From: an uncultured Ruminococcus sp.
GTDB taxonomy: Bacteria; Bacillota; Clostridia; Oscillospirales; Acutalibacteraceae
Assembly: GCA_910585865.1 (NCBI GenBank)
Contig: CAJUGO010000022.1
Location: forward strand, 1 to 22,079
DNA length: 22,079 bases
Direction: 5' to 3'
Below are positions 15,542 to 22,079 of this stretch, in pieces; the stretch's first letter is position 1, and each line of letters starts with the position of its first letter. Under the pieces are notes generated by a model, which did not search any database, had not been told where the DNA came from, and saw only the letters and a list, made by a program, of their open reading frames with translations. Position numbers and translations under genes: made by a program.

Positions 15542-16363
15542 ATGAAGTTATGTGATATGCACGCACATTCCAGTAATTCGTTTGACGCCAAAAATTCTGT
15601 TGATGAAATGTGTCAGAGTGCAATTGATAAAGGATTATATGCAATTGCAATAACCGATCATTGCGAGTCTCCGATGATTAAAGAGGGAGCGGGGAGCAGA
15701 TATGGATATTTTGATGAATTAATTCCAAAATCATATAATGAAGCAGTCACGGCGAAAAATAAGTTTGCCCAAAGTATTAAGGTTTTATGCGGCATTGAAC
15801 TTGGCGAACCTGTTCATGACATAGATTGTACTGAAAAAGCGCTCAATTACGGCAAATTTGATTTTATTATTGCTTCTGTACATAATCTTCGTAATATGGA
15901 AGATTTCTATTATCTTAACTTTAATAATGAGGATATTAATAAAATACTAAATCTTTATTTTGATGAACTTGCTGAAACAGCTGCTTTCGGGCATTTTGAC
16001 TCGTTAGCTCATCTGACTTATCCGCTGCGCTATATAAAAAGAGATACAGGCAAATTCCCTGATTTGGAGGAGTATCAGGATAAAATTGATTTAATCTATG
16101 AAATCTTAATTAAAAATAAAAAAGCGTTGGAAATTAATGTTTCCGGTTTTTATAAAGGTCTGGATACTTCTTTGCCTGATGAAAATCAAATAAAAAGATT
16201 TAAAAAACTTGGCGGTGAATATATAACAATCGGAAGTGATGCACATTGCTCAGGTGATGTTGGAAGATATATAAAAAAAGGTATAGAAATTGCCGGAAAT
16301 GCAGGATTTGAGTACTATGTTATTTATGAAAACAGACAGCCTGTTTTAATTGATATCAGATAA
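15542..16363 (+). CDS. PHP-domain phosphoesterase, histidinol-phosphatase-like
   Basis: 273 aa from ATG 15542, chosen over an upstream in-frame ATG at 15509 because GGAGGTG lies just before it and the first residues then match the PHP family. Metal-binding motifs are in order: DMHAHS (5-10), ITDHCE (37-42), GIELGEPVHD, ASVHN, FGHFDSLAH and GSDAH (231-235). Length and motifs fit the HisK/HisJ type histidinol-phosphatases, which remove phosphate from histidinol phosphate in histidine synthesis. No other his gene is in the window, and the PHP family has members with other substrates, so the reaction is inferred. It is a single-gene unit with its own promoter and terminator. Confidence 0.85.
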   Translation: MKLCDMHAHSSNSFDAKNSVDEMCQSAIDKGLYAIAITDHCESPMIKEGAGSRYGYFDELIPKSYNEAVTAKNKFAQSIKVLCGIELGEPVHDIDCTEKALNYGKFDFIIASVHNLRNMEDFYYLNFNNEDINKILNLYFDELAETAAFGHFDSLAHLTYPLRYIKRDTGKFPDLEEYQDKIDLIYEILIKNKKALEINVSGFYKGLDTSLPDENQIKRFKKLGGEYITIGSDAHCSGDVGRYIKKGIEIAGNAGFEYYVIYENRQPVLIDIR

Positions 16364-16380
16364 ATTTATGACCAATATTA

Positions 16381-16424
16381 AAAGGAGATTTCACACTGGT
16401 TTGAGTGAAATCTCCTTTATTTTT
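16381..16424. terminator. Bidirectional terminator between PHP and galU genes
   Basis: A perfect 14-bp stem (16381-16394 with 16405-16418, 10-base loop) followed by ATTTTTA; the other flank is A-rich. It lies between the convergent PHP and galU stops and can serve both. Confidence 0.9.
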
Positions 16425-16450
16425 AATTAACTGTTAAAATTATGACATTG

Positions 16451-17323
16451 TTACAAAGTTTTTGCAAGATTTTTTATATAATCCTTCAGTAAATCTTTTG
16501 TTTCGGGGTGTTCAAGTCCAACCTCAATTTGTGCCTGAAGTATTCCGAATTTATTGCCCATATCGTAACGCTTTCCTTCAAATTCCACGGCAGTCATACC
16601 TTTATTTACGGCAATCTCTCTCATAGCATCCGTCAGCTGGATTTCTCCGCCTGCACCGGGTTGAGTTCGTTCCAGAATTTCAAATATTTCAGCAGGAAGT
16701 ACGCATCTGTCAAGAATTGAATATAAAGAAAGCACTTCCTCTGGTGTTTGTGGTTTTTCTTTCATATCTGTACAGCTAAATACGTTGTCGTGCAGGTTTT
16801 GTACTTTAAGAGAACCATATTTATGAATATCTTTAGCATCAACTTTTTTTACGCCTACAACACCTTCGCCATACTCTCCGTAGCAATCAATAAGCTGTTT
16901 TATTGCAGGTGTTTTGCTGATGATTACTCCGTCACCGTACATTACTGCAAATGGTTCGCCGCCAACAAAAGACTTTGCTTTTAATACAGCATGCCCCAGA
17001 CCCTTCATTTCTTTTTGTCTTATGAATGTAATATTTGCAAGACTTGAAATGCTTCTTACTGTTTCAAGGAATGATGTTTTTCCGCTTTTTTCAAGTATGG
17101 ATTCAAGTTCGGGAGAAGCATCAAAGTGATCCTCTATCAAACCTTTGCCTCTGTTGGTAATAATAAGAATATCGGTAATTCCGGCTGCAACAGCCTCTTC
17201 AACAATATATTGGATTGTAGGCTTGTCTACAATAGGAAACATTTCTTTTGGCATATTTTTTGTTGCGGGAAGAACCCTTGTGCCCAGACCGGCAGCGGGT
17301 ATAACAGCTTTTGTGATTTTCAT
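16451..17323 (-). CDS. galU: UTP-glucose-1-phosphate uridylyltransferase
   Basis: 290 aa, normal for GalU, which joins UTP and glucose-1-phosphate to UDP-glucose for cell envelope glycans and galactose use. The nucleotide-binding block AAGLGTRVLPATKNMPKEM opens the protein, followed by PIVDKPTIQYIVEEAVAAGI, YGDGVI, a KEKP stretch and GAGGEIQLTDAM, all in the family order. Start ATG 17323 has GGAGG at good spacing. It is 19 bases downstream of the zinc-ribbon membrane protein, so it may be read from the promoter at 18385; no separate promoter is evident in the gap. Confidence 0.95.
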   Translation of the reverse strand: MKITKAVIPAAGLGTRVLPATKNMPKEMFPIVDKPTIQYIVEEAVAAGITDILIITNRGKGLIEDHFDASPELESILEKSGKTSFLETVRSISSLANITFIRQKEMKGLGHAVLKAKSFVGGEPFAVMYGDGVIISKTPAIKQLIDCYGEYGEGVVGVKKVDAKDIHKYGSLKVQNLHDNVFSCTDMKEKPQTPEEVLSLYSILDRCVLPAEIFEILERTQPGAGGEIQLTDAMREIAVNKGMTAVEFEGKRYDMGNKFGILQAQIEVGLEHPETKDLLKDYIKNLAKTL

Positions 17324-17342
17324 AATTTCCTCCGTTAATCTT

Positions 17343-18356
17343 TTATCTTATAAAAAATGGAATATATATTATTGCAATATATGCTACGCCGACACATACG
17401 GCGAGAGGGAGATTTACTCCGCCTTTTGTTTCAAGAATTTTGGAAGTTTCTTCTGCTTTGCTAATTTTTTTTATCTTATTAATTTTTTTAGTACAGTGCT
17501 CATAATATGAGCGGTTTGCTATTAATCCGCTTATAATCATAAATACGCATTTAATAACATTAAAAATTACCGGCAAACATAAAAACAACATATCAGAAGT
17601 GCTTATTCCGGGAATATCTGTAAAATACATAATCTGACCGGAGCTTTGTGCGTTTAGTACCGTACTGTAGATTTCTCTGTATTCTGGCATCATCTGAACA
17701 TATGTTTCGGCAACAGTAAATCCAATTAAAATAAATGAAAAAATAATGCCAAGCAGTATCATTTTTCTGTATAAAAAATACATTCCTGAAAAGAGAAAAG
17801 CAGAAAAATTGAATCTTGAATTATTAAATTTTTTAATATGATTAAAAACCCTCAGATAATATTGAGTATTTTTACCGATATATTTGGACATTTCACCTGC
17901 TGCAACATTTTCAGCAATTGGTTCGTCGCTTTTAAGACCTGCCATTGGGTCAAACGGGTTAACTTGCTGTTGTCCCTGTCCGAACGGTACGCCGAACGGA
18001 GGTATATTTTGATTGCCGAACGGCTGATTGTTTTGCTGTTGCGTATTATTAGATTTTCTGTCTTGTTCATTTAGCGGAGAACCGCATTTATAACAGTAAA
18101 ACGTTTCATTTGGATTTTCCGCTTTGCAATTATTGCATATTATAATATTGTCATTATTGTTCTCAGATTCATCATTGTCTGAAGCTATGTTCTCAAAATA
18201 AAAGTCTTTTGAATGTTTATTTTCGTAAAAACAATGACCTTTTTTCTCATAACACTCTCTGTGGTGCGGAGCACCACACTCCGGACAGACAACGATATCA
18301 TCATCCTTATTAAAATGTTTGTCACAAACAGGACATTTATATTTTATAAATTCCAT
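17343..18356 (-). CDS. RING-type and zinc-ribbon membrane protein (DUF2628-like)
   Basis: 337 aa from ATG 18356; GGAGGA lies seven bases upstream, while an upstream in-frame ATG at 18413 overlaps the promoter. Residues 8-42 are a prokaryotic RING-like cysteine/histidine cluster (C8, C11, C24, C27, H31/H32, C35, H41, C42). Residues 74-91 are a second zinc ribbon (CNNC and CYKC). A Gln/Asn/Pro/Gly-rich linker follows (about 100-150). The remaining part has a DUF2628-like segment (SAFLFSGMYFLYRKM) and about four membrane segments. The function is unknown; the layout suggests a cytoplasmic zinc head tethered to the membrane, as in several clostridial stress or envelope proteins. It lies directly upstream of galU. 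Confidence 0.75.
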   Translation of the reverse strand: MEFIKYKCPVCDKHFNKDDDIVVCPECGAPHHRECYEKKGHCFYENKHSKDFYFENIASDNDESENNNDNIIICNNCKAENPNETFYCYKCGSPLNEQDRKSNNTQQQNNQPFGNQNIPPFGVPFGQGQQQVNPFDPMAGLKSDEPIAENVAAGEMSKYIGKNTQYYLRVFNHIKKFNNSRFNFSAFLFSGMYFLYRKMILLGIIFSFILIGFTVAETYVQMMPEYREIYSTVLNAQSSGQIMYFTDIPGISTSDMLFLCLPVIFNVIKCVFMIISGLIANRSYYEHCTKKINKIKKISKAEETSKILETKGGVNLPLAVCVGVAYIAIIYIPFFIR

Positions 18357-18384
18357 ATTATCCTCCGCATACTCTTGTGTATAT

Positions 18385-18413
18385 ATTATATCAAATATTT
18401 CCAGTAAATGCAA
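18385..18413 (-). promoter_or_regulatory. Promoter of the zinc-ribbon protein gene
   Basis: On the minus strand TTGCAT (18413-18408) and TATAAT (18390-18385), spacer 17. The start would be near 18378, about 20 bases before the ribosome binding site region. Confidence 0.7.
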
Positions 18414-18510
18414 CCGTAATATTTAGTTATGATTTAAAGGCTCTTAAGAACAAGTATGGCTCTTCTTGATTTTTGGTATCTTATCAGAAAAATTAGATGT
18501 ATGTCAATCC

Positions 18511-18539
18511 TTTACATTTGAAGACAATTTTGTTATAAT
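18511..18539 (+). promoter_or_regulatory. Promoter of prfB
   Basis: TTTACA (18511-18516) and TATAAT (18534-18539), spacer 17, with TG one base before the -10 (extended -10). The start near 18546 gives a leader of about 68 bases. Confidence 0.8.
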
Positions 18540-18613
18540 AAATAATTATGATTAAGGCGTATCAAAAAATATAGAAAACGCTGTAAAATTATTTGAGAAA
18601 GGTATGTGCATAT

Positions 18614-19732
18614 ATGGTACAGTTTGAGGAATTACTGTTAAAATTACAGGCGCTTAAGCCTGATATTGACGATTTATCTGATGCACTCGGTATGAACGGT
18701 ATGGTTTCAGAAATCCAGCAGCTTGAGCTTAGAGCTACCGAGCCTGGATTTTGGGATGATGTTGAAAAGTCACAGAAAGTTTTGCAGCGCACAGGCGCTT
18801 TAAAAGGTAAAGTTGAAGCCTATGAAAGTCTTGTAGCAAAATACGAAGACACACATGCTCTGATTGAACTGGCGAATGAAGAAGAGGATTTGTCTTTGCT
18901 GGAAGAGGCAGAAAATGAAGTAACAGCTGTTAGCGAGAACCTTGAAAAACAACGTTTACAAACTTTGTTGACAGGTGAGTATGACAAAAATAATGCAATT
19001 CTTACTTTTCACGCAGGTTCAGGCGGAACTGAAGCTCAGGATTGGGCTGAGATGCTTTACAGAATGTACACGAGATGGGCGGAGGCACACGGATTTAAAG
19101 TAAAAGAGGTTGACTATCTTGACGGAGATGAAGCCGGTCTGAAAAGTGCTGTCCTTTTAATCGAAGGTGAAAATGCATACGGGTATCTTAAAAGTGAGGC
19201 AGGTGTTCATCGTCTGGTCCGTGTTTCACCGTTTGATTCTGCGGGCAGACGTCATACAAGTTTTTCATCATTAGAGGTTATGCCCGAAATGGATGATGAT
19301 ATTCAAGTTAATATTGCACCTGAAGATATAAAAATGGATGTTTATCGTGCAAGCGGTGCAGGCGGACAAAAGGTTAATAAAACTTCGTCAGCTGTTCGCC
19401 TTACTCACATTCCTACCGGTATTGTTGTGGCAAGCCAGGTAGAGAGAAGCCAGTATCAAAACCGCGATGTTGCAATGAAAATGCTTATTTCTAAGCTCGT
19501 GGAAATAAAGGAGCGCGAACATCTGGAAAAAATTGAGGATATAAAGGGCGTTCAAAAGGAAATTACATGGGGTTCACAGATAAGAAGTTATGTATTTATG
19601 CCTTATACAATGGTAAAGGATCACAGAACAGGTTTTGAGACAGGTAATATTCAGGGTGTAATGGACGGTGACTTGGATGGTTTTATAAATGCATATCTAA
19701 AGTGTGCAAGTCTTGGTACACTCCAAAAGTAA
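18614..19732 (+). CDS. prfB: Peptide chain release factor 2
   Basis: 372 aa from ATG 18614. Release factor 2 reads UGA and UAA and triggers peptide release. With this start, the stop-codon motif SPF is at 205-207 and the catalytic GGQ at 250-252, the same numbers as in E. coli RF2, which supports the start. SPF (not PxT) separates it from RF1. A TTG at 18593 is in frame but weak; GAAAGG lies about 11 bases before the ATG. Most bacteria interrupt this gene near codon 25 with an in-frame TGA and a programmed frameshift; here the frame is continuous and no CTTTGAC-type site is seen, so that self-regulation is absent. Likely cotranscribed with the mutase 44 bases downstream. Confidence 0.96.
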   Translation: MVQFEELLLKLQALKPDIDDLSDALGMNGMVSEIQQLELRATEPGFWDDVEKSQKVLQRTGALKGKVEAYESLVAKYEDTHALIELANEEEDLSLLEEAENEVTAVSENLEKQRLQTLLTGEYDKNNAILTFHAGSGGTEAQDWAEMLYRMYTRWAEAHGFKVKEVDYLDGDEAGLKSAVLLIEGENAYGYLKSEAGVHRLVRVSPFDSAGRRHTSFSSLEVMPEMDDDIQVNIAPEDIKMDVYRASGAGGQKVNKTSSAVRLTHIPTGIVVASQVERSQYQNRDVAMKMLISKLVEIKEREHLEKIEDIKGVQKEITWGSQIRSYVFMPYTMVKDHRTGFETGNIQGVMDGDLDGFINAYLKCASLGTLQK

Positions 19733-19776
19733 GTTTTTTATTTTACTGAGTTTAGTATATAAAAGGGATGATTTAA

Positions 19777-20988
19777 GTGAAATATTTAGTTATGTTATGC
19801 GATGGTATGGCAGATGAACCAAATGCGCAATTGGACAATTCTACTCCAATGGCTAAAGCTGTAAAGCCATGTATGGATTATCTTGCGTCAAAAGGAGAGG
19901 TAGGTATAGTAAAAACTGTTGCTGAAGGATTAAAGCCTGGCAGTGATGTTGCAAATCTTTCTGTTTTAGGATATGAACCTGCTGTTTATTACAGCGGACG
20001 CTCTCCGCTTGAAGCAGCAAGCATAGGTATCGATTTAAAAAATACCGATGTAACTTTAAGATGTAATCTTGTAACGTTATCTGATGAAGCAAATTATGAG
20101 GATAAGACAATGGTTGATTACTGCGCAGGCGATATTTCAACCGAGGAAGCAAAAATCCTCATAGATTATATTGAAAAAGAGCTTGGCAATGATGATTTTA
20201 AGTTTTATTCGGGAGTTTCATACCGCCATTGTCTTGTGTGGAATAACGGTAATCCTCATCCGGGAGATCTTACGCCTCCGCACGACATATCAAATCGTGT
20301 GGTTACAGAGTATATTCCAAAGGGCAGAGATACTGCTGAACTATATGAACTTATGAAAAAAAGTTATGATTTGCTTATGGATCATCCGGTTAATAAAAAA
20401 AGAATTGCGAGCGGCAAGCGTCCTGCAAATTCAATTTGGCTATGGGGAGAAGGTACAAAACCTTGCCTTGACAGTTTTGCAAGCAAATTCGGTAAAAAAG
20501 GCAGTATGATTTCTGCTGTAGATCTTTTAAAGGGCATTGCGATATGTGCAGGAATGAACAGTGTGGATGTTTCAGGTGCAACAGGGTACATTGATACTAA
20601 TTTTGACGGTAAATGTCAGGCTGCAATACAGGAATTTAAAAATGGGGCGGACTTTGTATATATTCATGTTGAAGCTCCGGATGAATGCGGTCACCGAGGA
20701 GAAACTCAGAACAAAGTAAAAGCTATTGAGCTTATTGACGCGCATATTCTTAAACCTGTTACTGATTTTCTTAAAACTTTTGATGATTTTGCAGTTTTAG
20801 TATGTCCTGACCATCCTACACCGCTTTCAATACGTACACATACTTCAAATCCGGTTCCGTATCTTATTTATGACAGTAAAAATGAAATTGACAGTAATAT
20901 AAAATGCTTTTGTGAAAAGGAAGCAGCTGGAACAGGAAATTATATTGAAAAAGGCTTTACCATGATGGATTATTTCCTTGCAAAGTAA
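19777..20988 (+). CDS. apgM: Cofactor-independent phosphoglycerate mutase, ApgM type
   Basis: 403 aa from GTG 19777, with AAAAGGGA eight bases upstream. The ApgM family interconverts 3- and 2-phosphoglycerate in glycolysis, using a serine nucleophile and two metal ions. Visible are the N-terminal metal site LCDGMADEP, Ser56 in GSDVANLSVLGY, HVEAPDECGH, and the C-terminal metal site CPDHPTP. The length is typical. Some ApgM-like proteins in Firmicutes have been proposed to be homoserine kinases, so glycolysis is likely but not certain. No terminator directly follows; the inverted repeat at 21245 may end the transcript. Confidence 0.88.
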   Translation: MKYLVMLCDGMADEPNAQLDNSTPMAKAVKPCMDYLASKGEVGIVKTVAEGLKPGSDVANLSVLGYEPAVYYSGRSPLEAASIGIDLKNTDVTLRCNLVTLSDEANYEDKTMVDYCAGDISTEEAKILIDYIEKELGNDDFKFYSGVSYRHCLVWNNGNPHPGDLTPPHDISNRVVTEYIPKGRDTAELYELMKKSYDLLMDHPVNKKRIASGKRPANSIWLWGEGTKPCLDSFASKFGKKGSMISAVDLLKGIAICAGMNSVDVSGATGYIDTNFDGKCQAAIQEFKNGADFVYIHVEAPDECGHRGETQNKVKAIELIDAHILKPVTDFLKTFDDFAVLVCPDHPTPLSIRTHTSNPVPYLIYDSKNEIDSNIKCFCEKEAAGTGNYIEKGFTMMDYFLAK

Positions 20989-21244
20989 ATTATGCTGCGA
21001 TTCAATAAAGTCTACTATAAAGCATTTTGATATGTAATGTGCGATACTCAGTTTAAAATTTTCACAAGGTAAATATAAATGCATAATGTTTATCCTTATA
21101 AAATCGGTTAAAACATTTTCATAGTTTTGCATGGTATGAAATTGTTTAAAAACTGGTTGCACAAATCAGGTACTGTTTCATGGCATTTTTTATCACTTTG
21201 ATATTAGTATCCTATATGATTACATAATTCTTTTAAAAAATTAT
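20989..21244. other. Intergenic stretch, no gene seen
   Basis: AT-rich, with no supported reading frame, hairpin or known RNA. It may be the 3' untranslated region of apgM and the promoter region of the 21295 gene; a weak TTGATA at 21198 has no good partner. Confidence 0.4.
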
Positions 21245-21286
21245 ATCCTTACAATTATAATGGTTACACACTATAATTGTAAGGAT
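21245..21286 (+). repeat. Perfect 15-bp inverted repeat, terminator or operator
   Basis: Arms 21245-21259 and 21272-21286 are exact complements, 12-base loop. The right arm ends in AAGGAT, the only ribosome binding site for the 21295 gene, and is followed by GTTTTT. It may terminate apgM, hide the binding site in a hairpin, or bind a repressor, since TATAAT (21256-21261) spans the end of the left arm. Confidence 0.75.
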
Positions 21287-21294
21287 GTTTTTAT

Positions 21295-21456
21295 ATGTCT
21301 GATTTTGTTTTTATAACGATAATAATGGCAATTGTTTCAGCTGTTATAACAGTATTGTCCTTTGCAGTAAAACACGTACTATGTTTTACTGTTTTAAAGT
21401 TAAAAGCAGCAAAACAAAAAATTATGAATCATATTCTAGATCATAATAAAAAGTAA
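21295..21456 (+). CDS. 53-aa single-span membrane miniprotein, unknown
   Basis: Open frame of 54 codons from ATG 21295 with AAGGAT eight bases upstream. The protein begins MSDFVFITIIMAIVSAVITV, a clear hydrophobic segment (about residues 4-24, extending to 36), and ends with a basic tail rich in Lys and His (KAAKQKIMNHILDHNKK). This is the arrangement of small regulatory membrane peptides and of some type I toxins, but I recognise no family and there is no visible antitoxin RNA. Its translation start lies directly after the 21245 inverted repeat, which probably controls it. Codon use and signal placement favour a real gene, not chance. Confidence 0.55.
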   Translation: MSDFVFITIIMAIVSAVITVLSFAVKHVLCFTVLKLKAAKQKIMNHILDHNKK

Positions 21457-21630
21457 AAAACTAGATATATTTGAAAAATATAAATACAAATTTTTTGCAG
21501 GATAAGGTGTAATTTAAAAAATATAAATATATTCAGGCATTATAATAATTAACAGCATAAAAAGTATGTGTTTTGAGTTTGGTAATTTTGAATATGTTTT
21601 AGATATTTTATTATAGTTAAAAAAGAAAGT
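21457..21630. other. Intergenic tail between convergent genes
   Basis: AT-rich sequence between the stops of the miniprotein and the TSCPD gene. No hairpin terminator or other feature is seen. Confidence 0.4.
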
Positions 21631-21894
21631 TTAAATCATTTCCAAAGCTTCTTCAAGTGCTGTTGCCAGTTGATCCGGGCATGATGTGCCTCTTCCGCCG
21701 CAATCAATGCCTTTAAGTTTATTGATTGCTTCTTCAGCATCCATGCCTTTAACAAGCGTAGAAACACCCTGAGTGTTGCCGGCGCATCCTCCGATAAACT
21801 TACAATCAACAATTTTGCCGTTATTATCAATCTCAAGATTAATTTGTCTTGAACATACTCCTCTTGGAATATAGGTATATGTCACATCAATCAT
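21631..21894 (-). CDS. TSCPD domain protein
   Basis: 87 aa, one complete TSCPD domain; the name comes from the motif seen here as GTSCPDQLA near residue 70. The domain also has PRGVCSRQI (Cys13) and IGGCAGN. It occurs at the C-terminus of vitamin B12-dependent ribonucleotide reductases and, as here, as a stand-alone small protein common in Clostridia, of unknown role; the conserved cysteines suggest metal binding or redox chemistry. The start is set by AAAGGATG on the minus strand just before ATG 21894. It is a single-gene unit divergent from the structured leader at 22003. Confidence 0.88.
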   Translation of the reverse strand: MIDVTYTYIPRGVCSRQINLEIDNNGKIVDCKFIGGCAGNTQGVSTLVKGMDAEEAINKLKGIDCGGRGTSCPDQLATALEEALEMI

Positions 21895-21990
21895 CCTTTC
21901 TTATTTTATGTATATATTATCATAAATTAAAAAATAAATCTACATTTTTCTATCATTTTTCTATTTCTCATTTTTAAAATGCAGATTTTA

Positions 21991-21999
21991 TGTTATAAT
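21991..21999 (+). promoter_or_regulatory. Extended -10 promoter for an unseen downstream gene or RNA
   Basis: TGTTATAAT: a perfect -10 preceded by TG at the extended position; no convincing -35 at 21971-21976. The start would be near 22006, at the foot of the hairpin described next. Confidence 0.65.
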
Positions 22000-22002
22000 A
22001 AC

Positions 22003-22079
22003 CTCACGGTGTAACCAAAATCAGAGATTTTGACACCTGAGAGAACATTGAAACACAAATCGCCAAAGCTGTCGCTTTG
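22003..22079 (+). ncRNA. Structured 5' leader or small RNA, cut by window end
   Basis: Starting at the expected transcript start: CTCA (22003-22006) pairs with TGAG (22038-22041), GGTGT (22008-22012) with ACACC (22033-22037) leaving one bulged C, then AAAATC (22017-22022) with GATTTT (22026-22031) around an AGA loop. A second hairpin, CAAAGC-TGTC-GCTTTG (22064-22079), ends exactly at the window edge. No known riboswitch class is recognised; it may be a leader for a gene beyond the window. Confidence 0.45.

Noticed and set aside
20845..21162. 105-codon minus-strand frame at the 3' end of apgM
   Set aside because: Overlaps the coding end of apgM, no binding site, composition like untranslated AT-rich sequence.
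22003..22079. c-di-GMP, ZTP, glycine or T-box riboswitch
   Set aside because: None of the conserved core sequences of these classes could be found in the visible 77 bases.

Overview
The window reads as the chromosome of a low-GC, Gram-positive anaerobe of the class Clostridia, most like gut Oscillospiraceae/Ruminococcus-type lineages. The basis is AT-rich DNA, strong GGAGG-type ribosome binding sites, a complete bacterial V-type (A/V) ATPase operon, the ACT + UPF0210 gene pair, an InlB-type repeat exoprotein, and TSCPD and UPF0210 proteins. The species cannot be named from the sequence alone.

Layout. 1-1060: M48 membrane metalloprotease with a long terminator hairpin. 1118-1441: tRNA-Lys and tRNA-Gln behind a consensus promoter; the Lys gene has a poorly paired acceptor stem and looks like an Ile/Lys hybrid. 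1562-2017: small exported/membrane protein of unknown function with a terminator. 2315-4681: a promoter and a secreted glutamyl-endopeptidase-like protease carrying four exact 106-residue InlB-like repeats, with a terminator. 4725-4950: a tiny transcription unit with a lysine-rich 15-codon ORF and nested hairpins. 4921-15441 (minus strand): one long operon reading ACT protein, UPF0210 protein, then V-ATPase subunits H, C, I, K, F, E, A, B, D. 15492-16424: PHP phosphatase. 16451-18413 (minus): GalU, and a separately promoted RING/zinc-ribbon membrane protein. 18511-20988: release factor 2 without the usual programmed frameshift, then an ApgM-type phosphoglycerate mutase. 21245-21456: a perfect 15-bp inverted repeat in front of a 53-aa membrane miniprotein. 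21631-21894 (minus): TSCPD protein. 21991-22079: an extended -10 promoter driving a strongly folded RNA leader that runs off the window.

How the genes work together. The core of the window is the rotary ATPase. A, B and D with F form the catalytic head and central shaft, E, H, C and I form the stator and collar, and K is the membrane ring. The operon starts with two genes (ACT and UPF0210) that have no known role in the ATPase, yet spacing leaves almost no room for a separate promoter. The remainder is mostly housekeeping (UDP-glucose synthesis, translation termination, glycolysis) plus surface or secreted proteins. No phage, transposon, CRISPR or defence cluster is visible. The least explained items are the hybrid tRNA-Lys, the three small structured transcription units (4725, 21245, 21994) and the unusual K subunit.
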